DNA of 64,000 bases from Tyto alba. Lineage: Eukaryota > Chordata > Aves > Strigiformes > Tytonidae. The notes under the pieces are model-generated. The model saw only the letters and a list, made by a program, of their open reading frames with translations, was not told the DNA's origin and searched no databases. The stretch's first letter is position 1, and each line of letters opens with the position of its first letter. Shown piece after piece: positions 24,901 through 36,900 of this stretch. Made by a program: the position numbers and the translations under genes. The DNA is taken from NCBI RefSeq assembly GCF_018691265.1, contig NW_024881313.1, positions 16,299,518 to 16,363,517 of the forward strand, read 5' to 3'.

Positions 24901-27900
24901 TAAAAGCACATTTATCTTAAAAGTCAGTTATTTTTACAAAATATGTAAAAAGCCATACTATTTATCAATATTTGTATATTTATCTTGTTATTCTTTTAAA
25001 ACAGAACTCTACATTTGCCTGGTATTCATTATAAACTAACTCTTTTTTCAAAGTGAAAATTAAAAAGATTGTTCATCTACACAGATCAAAAAGTTATTGA
25101 ATAGTCAAAAGGTATCATATACAATAATTCTACTCACATAAGCTTATTTCATATATGTACATATAATGGGCATAGAAGTACACATGTATAAACAATGTGT
25201 GTGATTATTTATGTGTGTAATACAAAAGATATAGAAAATAGGTTAAGATTTGTCTCAAAGCCATTACATTGTTAGGCTTCATAAAAAATAAGATACTGTT
25301 AATCTAATGTATGTAAATGAACAATATGGTTGTCTAGAATAAAAAATGCCATTATATTCAGTCAGAATAAAGCTTATAAATATTATTAATTTAACAACAA
25401 GTCAATGACTCTCAGCATTTAAATAAAAAAAAAAAAAAGTTTTTTAAACAGTTCTAAGCACCTTTCTTTAGAAAGAAGAGCTGAAGATGTTTCATCAGGC
25501 TTTCTTCCTCCATCTTCATCCTTAAAGATCTGCTCTCTCACATCATCTTGGTTTTCATTTTCATTCTGAGTAAGTTTTTGCAGAGGGAGAGAAGACAAAA
25601 AAGACAGAAATCCTGTCATTGCAGAATCAACATTTTCTTATATGTAGTAGAATATGAAATTTAAAACCTAAATTAGTTTCCTTAATAAAATTTCTGCAGC
25701 AAATTACAAATCAAGAAATATTCTTCCTACATAGAAAAATTAACTAAAACTCAAATAAAAACAAAACAGGAAATCCAAGGCAGGGCCTACTAGAAAGAAC
25801 TTTCCTATGCTGATTAAACACACCTTGTCCTTTCTGTTGGTGTTGCTATAGCAATATGAAAAATATGAGTTTACCTCAGCAAATACCTATAGTAATAATC
25901 TCCACCTTGAAGGTGGAGATTATTACTAGCTTCTGCTTATCTGAAGTAAAAAAATATGTCTACCAGTACCACCTCTTGATTCTTAAATCTGCTCTGTTCA
26001 AGCAACAGCCAACATATTTTAGGAAAACACATTACATAAAAAGAATAGCAGCAAAAGAGAATCGTACTGGTTTTACATGTCACAGATGCCAAGAAAGTCA
26101 AAGTCTATGTTTACCTCTGTCTGTGTGCTGTGGTTTTGTAGCTCACGGAACAGCCTCTCTTTTCCGGGTGCAGAATGTTGTTTTAATGATTCCAGTTCTT
26201 CTAAAAGCATTCTCTCTCTCTCTGTAACCAGGCTGTCATTCTCCATTGAGATACGCTATGAAAGAAGTGTTACAGAGGCACACACATTTTTTTAAGCTTC
26301 TTAGTGAGACCTGTCACTTCTCATTTTTTACATATTTTCACAATGAAATTTCAGTCCACCTTTTTAAATGGTTACAAAGACATGGGAAGCCTTCTAGAAT
26401 GAAATACAGCTAATAAATACTTTTGGTATCTTACACTTTCTTTAAGATTTTCATAAAATATTTATGGTCTTCATGAAACATAGTGGTCACAATGCAAACT
26501 GGGAGGAATTTCTGGATATTACATGCTACAGCACATGTTTTGCACAAGAAAAAAATATGAAAATAAGTTCTTTTTATAAAAATCCTATAGACAGTCTCTT
26601 TTAGAAGAGCTAGCAGGGTCTCATGGCTTAAATGCAATGCATGTTCCTATGTGGTTCTTATGGATAAAAATCCTTGGCATTAAAAACTGGAGAAAAGCCA
26701 GCAGCATAAGTTCTACTTAATGTTTTTTATTGGTTTCAGGAATTTGCAAGCCCTGATGAAAGATGCAGTTGCAAAGTGACAAAGAGAGAAAAGGAAAAAG
26801 GATGTATATATTGAAAGATTATCAGGATAAATGATAGAAAGCAGCTAGGAGAAACAGACACCTGACATTGCTGAAAAGACACCTAGGATACAAGTGACTG
26901 GCTCTTTAGATTCCCCAGCTACAAACAGAACAGAACCAGGTCTGGGTAAGGTCTAAAGGAATCTACAGTTGCACTCCACACCGAAATCAAAGAATTTTTT
27001 AATTCCCTCATTACTATTTCCATGTGCATTTCTGTAATGTTACGTTGTTGAAATTAAATCAGAACAAGACAAATTCTTCTGGACTGTTTACTTTGTCTTT
27101 CAAGGGAGAAGATCCTTGAAGACAAGTCTATAAATTACATTAATTAGTAAGATAAATTAGTTTCATTAGCATACCTACTATAGGCTTTGAACAGATGCAG
27201 TGACAGCAAGCTAAATTCAAAAAGGCAAAGAAACAGTGGTGTTTCCCAATAAACGTCACATTTTGTTTTATTCTAACAGTCAGTAAGGACTTCACCCCTA
27301 CGATTTAATAAAAAAAAAAAAAACTGGAAAAAAAAAAAAAGCCAAAACATGTTTTTGCAGGAAGCCATCAATTCTGTTCCAAGTTAAGACCTCAAGTGGG
27401 ATGAAGAAAAAATGAAGAATTCTATGGTATTTCTAGCCATGGCTGGTGGCTTCATTGATGCAAATGGATGCTAGCTTGCATCCTGCACAGGGGCATGTAT
27501 CCGGAAGGTAGCATAGTTTAGAATGCATGTGGACTCACTCACTCACTCTTCTGGCTGCTCTGTAGCACTGCAGGGTTTCTCCAGTTTTACAGAAGTCTAA
27601 ACTGATCCACCACTGAGTTTTGATTAAAGAAATATGCTTTTCATACATATATGCATGTATGTGTATATATACACACACAAATAGATGTGTGTGTGTGTGC
27701 ACATGGGTGTGTATGCATGAACATAGTAAATGTGTGTGTGTCTCAATATATATAGAAATACAAGTATAAACAAATATAAAACTGCCTGGTGATGTTCCCT
27801 TTGTTAACCCATGCTAACTCATTGAGTCAAACTCCTTGTTACCTCAGCTAATTGCACTTTAAGACTCTCAAGCTCTGCTAAGAGTTGCTCTTGATTTTCT

Positions 27901-30900
27901 TTTTGCCGTTCCATTTGTTGCATATGCCCTTGTCTCAATAATTCTGTTGCCTGCTGATGTTCCTGATATTGCCGTACTAGCTCCTGTCGCATGTCTTCCA
28001 AACGTTCCTCATATAATAACAGCTGACTTGATGTTTCTGTGTCTGATGCCATCATCTCACTGCAGCACTGAAATATTGGAACTATTTTAGCATTTTATGT
28101 TCAATGACAGTTTCAGGTAAACATTTAAATACATTTTAGAAAATACTTTAAAAAATGAAAGTAGCTATCACGAAAGCATTACCTTGTTGACTGCTTCTTG
28201 GAATGTCCAGGCTTAGAAATATTCTCCATTTAAAAGACAGGTTTTTAAAAATAATTGTGAACATAGTTAACTCTTATGCTATTTAGCTGGCAGGGATCTC
28301 AGCAGCAATTACAGTGGCAGACACACATGCGTGTGAGTGTGTGTACAACAACAAAAGTTTGAGAAAACATATCATACAAAACAGGAATATTACAGTTTAT
28401 TCATTATCAAGGCAATACAAGTTCAGAATGTTTAAGTGTTATGCAAATTGGAAAATGTAATTTTTGCTTCAACTAATGCTGAATTTAATTTTAAAAAATT
28501 AAAATTAGGATGAAATTATGGAGTCAAAATTTATGACTGCTTTTTATCATATTTATTCCACCTTACCCCTACACCCTATTTGTGAAATGTTAAATATATA
28601 TCTTACTTATTACTTTTAAAATTTTTATGTTCAGCCAATATCCTTTATCACAGGCAACTCCAACTCTTTAAGCACTATTTTTAATCTGTTCCTTGTATAA
28701 GCACTAGAATATAACCTAGTTTACAAAAAGTCTTTATACAATTTATTGCTTGCAATACAGTTTTAACCATGAAATGGAATAATCTATTTACATGTAACCA
28801 GTGTCTTATTCCTTTCCTCACAGCATAGCACGATGTTATGATAGTCAGGCAGAACACAGGAAAGAACTGTAGATAATTTGGTTATGAAGTTATCATCCCT
28901 TTGAAAGGGAAAGGGAAATGTTTAAATAGAATTTTCATCTTATTGTTGTCTTTGCAGTTTTCTCATTGAAATTAACTGTAAATCCATTGGAAAGGTTATT
29001 CAGGTATGGTGTTACACACTGCCAATTTTTTTTTATACTTACCAGTGTTTCCTCTGCTGTAAGCCCCTTGACATGAGAAAAAAGTTCTTCAGAAATCACT
29101 GAATGATGTGTGGTCTGTCCTAATATGCATCCAGGCTTGGTATTAGAAAGAAGCTGTTCTCCAAGTGAGTTCTCACCAGACTCTTCACTGAGTTCCTTGC
29201 AAAGTGATTTCAATTCTTCTTCATGCTTACTGCCTTTTTCTGTTGCATTTCTAAGAGGGCTGTCAACCTCTTCTTCACTACATTGCTTTTTAATTTCAAA
29301 ATGCATTTCCTGGTGATGTACAATCTCTGTTTGTGCTGCTTCTTCCTTCTGCCTAGCAATTCTTGTCAATTCAGTCTGTTTGGCAAATGCTACACTCATT
29401 GACACAATTACCTGAATAAATAAGAAAAGTCTGTATTAGTTTATGCTTCAGAGAATCTCCTGTTGCTGAGGAAGCTTCATTGCTGACCATCAATAATATA
29501 AGTATTGAAAGTTCTGAACTACGATTTTTTTTTTTTCTCAGAGGAAAACAAAAAGGTAAAAGAACAAAGACATCTTGCCAACTTCATCAACAGTCACATC
29601 TTAAAATACAGATGTGCTGTATTTAAGGTAGTTTATAAACTATGATGCGACTTTCAATTAAAATATATTACTTAGCACAGAATTATCTAGTCGTTTTTTT
29701 TTTTTTTTTTAATTTTAAGATGACTTTAAAAAGTCCTAGCATATTGATATAAGGGCAGCTGTGCTACACTTCCTCTGTCTAACCAAGCATCCTTTGTAAA
29801 CTTATCACTGACGTGGAATTTTGGGCTATATAAAGACAGCAGTGCCATATGTTTGATGCTCAGCACAGGAATTTTACTTGACCAGAAAGAAAATTCATCT
29901 GGTATTAAATACCTGTAGTTGCAGTTGCAACAGGCTGGTAAGTTTTGTATTGCTAAGTATCTCCTTCTAATACAAATACATCCCTTTTCCAATCATGTGA
30001 GCAGTTCTTTTCTAGATTTAGAATACAGCCATTTATAACATAACCTACAAAAAGGTGTGAAAAAAATAGCACAAGTAGAGAACTGTTACACTTGAAAACA
30101 CCTAACTCTTCCTTTCCATAAATGTGAGTTTGTCTTTTAAACTTAAACTGTTCTTAATAAAACACTAGCTAATCATGTACTTTCCTTTCCCATAAAGAAA
30201 GGTTTTCTTGGTAGCAGATGAGAGAAATGGAACTTTTACTCCAGAAAAAATGGATCACAATGACATCACCCAGTGCTGGCTATAGCATTCTTCTCAAGTC
30301 CGATTACAAACCTTGTTAAGAAGTATGCCTTTATTTTTTCTGATTTTTAATTTATGTTAATTTTATTTTTATTTATGCCATGATATAACAAAATCAGAGA
30401 TAATTTTTCATCCTGCAATGAACTGAAAACTCTTCTGGAAGTCAAAAAATAAGTAAATCCACAAACAATTTATTATACTCCACCTATAAAATCTTAATTT
30501 TACTTAGTTTTACAGTAAGTCATCAGATCCAAATAAAAACTATGCATTTTACAGAATGTATCAAAACGCACAGTAAAATATGATCAGAAAATAGTGTGAA
30601 ACTGTTAAGTGCAAAATCTTGAAGTTTTAAAGCGAAACACCACCCCTACCCACCACATGAACAGAAATTATGAGTTAGGAATAGGACAGACAACTAAAAA
30701 ACCCAAAATGTTTCAGAATTTTTTTTTTTTTAAGACTTTCACATTCAGATTTTGAATGAAATAATTCCTTGTAAATAAATAAAACTAAAATTAGCATACG
30801 GTATTGCAACTATCTGAATTGTCAGAAATGACAAATGAAAGTGACAGTATCTCTTAAACATATTTTAAAGTAACAAAATAATAATAATACCTTTGCTATT

Positions 30901-33900
30901 TCTTCTTCTAATCTTTCTTGGTACTGTTTTTCTAGTAATTGAACAACATCCACATCATTCCGTATTTCAGTTCCACTACCAAGCTGTAAGAAAACCATGA
31001 AATTTCAGATTATGTATTTGTGCTTTTACTTCATTAGTTTTAAAAGTTTCAATCTGACAGAGATTTTTTACTTAATTAGGTTATCTTCATTTCATGCAAA
31101 TCACACAGTTTTGTACCACAACATAAAAGAACCAGGTAAAAGACAGTGACTTGTTTCTGTTTCAAAATTAATTTTAAAAGTTGAGTTTGCAACAACTCTT
31201 CCTCCAGAACTATTTAAATTGTCAAAGGCAGAGAAAACAGGTGAGAAAGCACAAGATCACAGTACAAAACACCATCACTATTCTTCAAAATGCTGAATTT
31301 TTGTTCCAGGTTTCCAGCAGTATTAGGGGAAGAACGTATGGGGTCTTCTCCATTTGCATATGGTTTCTAAAATCTTTGGGATTGATTTTACAAAATTTCT
31401 CCTAAATTGTGCAGTCTGTACTTCAAAAGTACTAGGTTTCCACTTAAATCATTTTTCTTTCATAATTAGTGTTTAAGTCACAATATTTTTGTCCTTGTTT
31501 CGGCTGTAATAGAGTTAATTATTCTTCTTAGTAGCTAGAATAGTGCTGTGTTTTGGCTTCAGTGTGGGATTTGGTATGAGAAGAATGCTGATACTACACT
31601 GATGTTTTCAGTTGTTGCTAAGAGATCAAAGACTCTCCAACTCCCCATGTCCTGCCCGGTGCAGGTATACAAGAAGCAGGGAGGGAGCATGGCCAGAGCA
31701 CTGGAACCAAACAGGCCAATGGAATATTCCACGTCATGTAACACCACGCTCAGTATATAAAGGAGAGGTGGCCAGGAAGGGGCTCGCTCTCTCTCTCGCT
31801 TTTGGGATTATGATTGCAGGATCTTGATATTTTGGGATCGCTAGCTGGGAACGGGCTGGGTATCAGTCGGCAGGTGGTGGGCAATCTTGTTGTGTATTAC
31901 CCATTTGTACTTTTTATTATTGGTATCATTTGATTTTATTACAATTATTAAACTGTTTTAATCTCAACCTACAAGTCTCCGTTTACCCCTCCAAGTCCCT
32001 CCCTCATCCCCCAAGCAGGGGAAGGGTCAACATGCGGCTGTGGGTTGTTCAGCTGACAGTTGGGTTCAAACCATGACAATTTTAAAGACTCCTGAAGAAA
32101 CTCCAGAATTCGAACATTGATTTTCTTCCATTTTAGTAAGAAGCAGTCCGACCCAAATGTTTTGTTTCAGAGAAAAAAATAAAAAGATAAAAATTAAAAT
32201 TTAAACCCAGGACCGATAAAGCAAGTGTTATTGCTCATAATTTCCAGAAATGTTTTTCTGTGAATTTAAATATTTTTTCCTCTAAAATGGACTAAGAGTA
32301 TAGCATAGCACTAAGATGATAATACTGTAATACTACAAAACATTAGTCCATGTTTCAATTTCATCTTAGAACCCAAAGCATGTAAATTATATTGACCATA
32401 TGTATATTATCCGTCAACTGAGTTATAGGATACCTCCAGTGCTTCATCTGCTCTTTGCTGATGAAGAGTTTCAGTGCACTTTACTTTCCTGAAGACTTCT
32501 TTTAGCTTTATTTCTGAATCTGTGGATACACTAAAAAGGTAAAAGAAGCAGAAAGAAAATATCAGTATTTCAATATATGTTATTTTTCATCTATTCAAAT
32601 AAGCTTTCTATGAATATACATATACACTATATATATTCAAAGACCAATAACTGCAAATATTTTCTTCAGAACACATCTTTTTCCATGCCATTAATTTCAT
32701 ACACTTGACTTTATAATTCATCTGCCTTCCAAACACGAGCTCTTCGTCTCAGTGTAATACACCTTAACACCAGTTTTGCCAAGGTCCCCACCAACAACTT
32801 TTAAAGCTACCTGAGAATATTTTGTGCTCAATAACTATACACAATACAGATGAAGACAAAAGCACCTGTTTGAATCATAAGGATATGAGAGAAACCAGAA
32901 TGGCTATGTGTATGAAACCATAAAACCACCTAGAAAATGGTTATGTTTATTTTGATTCTTTTAAATTGATGTTTATCAACAGATACACTGTTTTCTTTCT
33001 TTTTTATGTTATATAGATGAGGCATACACATGAAAATAGTAAGAAATCTAATATGATTCATTTTGTATTTAGATAACAACATGCTATAATATATTCAGAG
33101 ACTGTCTTTTCCAACAGAACTGCTCTATATATTCAGAGTGCTATAGATCAGTAAAAAACAAAGTATCACCACACACCACCAAAACTCTAGCTCCTCTTTC
33201 ACTACATATTGAAAAATACTTAACAGAAATACTGTCCAAAGGATAACATACAGTATCAAACTACTTAACAAAAAAAAAAAATCTCCTCTAGTAATTCTGA
33301 TCTGCTACCACAAAGAAATGAATACCTTGCTAAAAGGCAGGATACAAATTAGATTAAGTTAGAAGGTAAGTTTATTGTCTGTGAGACTTACAATCTTAAC
33401 TACACCAGGGTTTTACAGAGACCATGAAGATTTTCTTTTGCTAAAATCTGAGCTGGTTTAGATAATCGTGAAATGGAGTCCAGAACGGTGATTTCATAAA
33501 ACTTGTGACATTTTTAACTACAAAAAGCCACCCATTATTTTTAGCATTCATACTTAATTTGATGAATGCACAGTAACAACTGATTTTTTTTTTTTTCTTT
33601 TCTGACGTTGCAACAGGATATATAACCAGATGAAAATGTCCTCCCAAAAATTCCCAGGCTTCGCTGCAGGTATTAGTTTAAAAGATGCAGCAACAAACCA
33701 GGTATGGAGACTGAGTATGTAACAGATCATTCAACAGGTTACTGACTGCACCATTAAAAGACACTCTTCAGGCTTGAGATGTGAGACAGGCCTCCATACT
33801 ATGTTACGAGAAACCAATTTATGTACCAATCTAGGAACTTTTCCTGTAACACTCCAGTTTAATTTTAATGTTTAAAACCTGAACTTCAGATATTAAAGAT

Positions 33901-36900
33901 AAGAGAATGCAACTCTTCTTGGGAATTTTTTTCTCTACTGTTAGCTTATAAATACCAATAATTACTATAAATGCTTATCAAACATATGTAAAATGAGTTT
34001 TGAGTATTATAGGTGAATAGTTATCATGGATGAAATCAGAACACTAACTACCCATTTAAAAATAATTTATAAATCACATATGAATATTTATAACTTGTCC
34101 TGGCCTATACCATCCAGAAGTATACACTTTCCCAAAATTTTTGAAAATGCTCATAGCTTTTATTTTTTTTTAAAAGGATTAAAAAAGTAATTAAGGAAGG
34201 AGCTATACAGTCCCTTAAAACTGAACTCAGGCTAATAAATGTGTACTGATTCTACAAGGCAGATAGTGAAAAGCAGTAATATAAAACTACGGCCTCAGTC
34301 TTACACATGCATAAACATTTCCAGAACTTGGACCTCTTATTCACCTCAAAACGACTACACAGAAGTATTAATTCATATGAGGAAAAAAAAATTGGCTATT
34401 TTACTTGCCACTTCCAAGACTAGAAATGTATTTTAAGGAATGAAAGGAAAACTGGTTAAAAGTTAGAAAAACACAGATGGCTGAGAAAAGGCTGTGATCA
34501 AACAATAAGGCAAACACAGCTGTTTGGGTTCTGATGGGTCATGGTTGAAAGAAAATACTTTTATCTTAATTTCTCTCAACTTTTAAGGATTTATCCTACC
34601 ACAGTTCTTCCCCTTTTTAAGAAAGTACTGTCATAAGTATATAAAATATTTAACAACTTCTAGAAACATCTAGACAATTTTCACCCCTTCTTAATAGCAC
34701 TTCCTATTGCCACTGTGTCTACCTATTTCCATTTTACAGCTGGGCACTGATGGGACTAACAAACCTTCACAATTCCCTCTCATAGAAGGGGGGTCCAGAT
34801 AAGAGAAAAAAGCAGAGAAACCGTGCGGATTTGTAGTATAGTAAATGACACAAAAAGGAGGAATACAAGCGTCAAAAATGGAAGATGAGGAAACCAGAGA
34901 TGACATTAAATAGGGCACAGTCAAAAGCATGCACCACTCCTTGAACACATTCAAGAAGACAGTGAAAGAATCAGGGAACAAAAGTAAGCTCCACAGTTGT
35001 CAGGATCCCCCCAGGACAGTTACATCTCTTTTAGGTTTGAATGGCCACAATGGTCAGGGCCAGAAGGCTAGTGAGTATGTCCCATGGCCCATGATTTGGT
35101 GAAAGCCAGAATGTGTGAAGTGGACCTCAACAGCCCCAAACTTTGTTGATACATAACATTCTAGAAAATCATCAATTTCACACAGCTATGTCTACACAAG
35201 ATATAAAGTACATAGCCTGGAGTTTCAAGCATTAGAAGGGGTCTGTCAAGTTGGCATTTTTGAAATTACTGCTAAAAAGCTCATACATATGAAACGACAT
35301 TTATACATTATTCCAGTTATCAAATTTTCCTCTATTAACCATAAAAATATAATAAATTCTAAATGCTGCAATACTTAGCTTGCAATGTTTATATAATTTC
35401 TTCGGAACACTTTTAACTCTTGAAGGAACAAAACGACATAGAACTAATGTATTTTAAAGGAATTCTCAAATTTTGAAAACATGTAGCTTTACATGAATTT
35501 TTTTTTAAACTATTATTTTTGTATGCAGTGCAAAGTTATAAACATTAAGGAACTGATTAATACCTTGTGTGGTCAGAAGATACCCCAGCACTCTGAAGCT
35601 TATCCTGCAGATGGACGATCTCTGTAGTGTACCTCTCTTCACTTTCTTTCAGCTGCTGTTGGAAATACGACCGGAGGTGTTCCACTTCTTGAGCATGCTG
35701 TTCTTCAAGTTGCGTTTTAATGTTTCCTATTTCCTTGGAACAGTATTCTTGAATCGTAGGATCTATATGGAGGTTATTTGAAGAAGGGAGAATAAATCGC
35801 GTTAACTTCCTCACAAGATATTGTATTGCAGTGATGGACAAAATAATTACTGTAGTTAAAAATTTTTTATGAGATCAATTACTTTTCAATAACAAATGAT
35901 TATAACTGAATCTTTCATTTTGCAAAACTATATTTGATACAGGTAACAGAACTTTAACTATAGAAAACTGAAAAAGACTAAACCAAAACTGTTTCACATA
36001 ATAGAATTCAGAAATATTTTAGAGATTTAAGAAAATCAGAGTATCATGCTGCAAAAATCTCTTACATGCTTCAAGCTGTAGTAAGTTATAAATCAGTTTA
36101 AATTTAAAGTCATTGTCTTCTCTCTCTCTCTGAACATACATACGTTAAAAACAGCATATGCATCTTTTTACCCATTAGATGCTGTGAAGGGATCTGCAGA
36201 GATTCATTTCTTGTTTCCAGATGGCTAGGTTCCTCCTCTTTCTTCCTTTCCAAGGAAGACAGCCATGGTTCTTTGACCTAAACAATAATCAAGTAAATGC
36301 AAATGAGAACAATTTGTCTAGCAATAATGTAAAAATATTAAACATATAAGAAAGGTTGGTGGCCAGTGCACAAGAGAGTATAACCAGTGTAACAATATGT
36401 TTCATTTTACAGCCTGAATGACAAGTATACATTTATAGCTAGTTGAGCAGCCTCTGTAGAATGTCCACTGTAAATCTCAAACTCCTCTCTCTGGATATAA
36501 ACTGTTAACGTCATAATTCCTCTGACTCCAGGAGCACTATACTTCCTCTCCAAGAAAGAGAGGAAGACACTAATACCCTCCCCTCAGGCCCATGATGCAG
36601 CTTTCACATACAAATATTTTTTTGTATGTGTATATCCATCAATACATGTAACTGGCAACCATCTCTAGATAGAATTGATTTGTGTACTCTATTTAATACA
36701 CGGAAGTACCTAACTCCAAATTTATTGATAGAATTTGTCTTTAGGAATCACAGGCCCCTGAGATGACTGTTAAAGTTTGGAGCAAGGAAGACAACCTTGC
36801 TGGAGGAGGATCAGGTTAGGGAAGAAACTGGACATCAATAATTTGGTGGATACACCAAGGAGTGCTGAGGCAGCTGGTCTATATTATTGCGAGACAATTC

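Larger units (their letters stand above)
26256..27842. other. Intron between E15 and E16
   Basis: It holds A-rich runs (27308-27341) and a TA/TG/CA microsatellite block (about 27640-27765). On the minus strand AATAAA motifs occur, for example at 27267-27272. Confidence 0.72.

Noticed and set aside
25890..25928. Inverted repeat considered as a microRNA precursor
   Set aside because: The arms are only 19 bp with a one-base centre, without the stem length or loop of a microRNA hairpin.
26073..26114. Read-through of E16 giving 13 codons then TAA, as a candidate Yotiao end
   Set aside because: Human Yotiao numbering places the end after the E15 coil, so E15 read-through is the better candidate.
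27640..27765. Repeat block considered as a CRISPR-like or functional array
   Set aside because: It is an imperfect dinucleotide microsatellite in vertebrate intronic DNA, with no spacer structure.
28052..28059. Second AG at the E15 acceptor
   Set aside because: Using it would start the exon with an in-frame TGA; the outer AG keeps the frame.
28935..29042. Continuation of the E14 open frame past its end
   Set aside because: A consensus GTAAGT donor and the matching E15 show this is intron; the extra residues have no AKAP9 counterpart.
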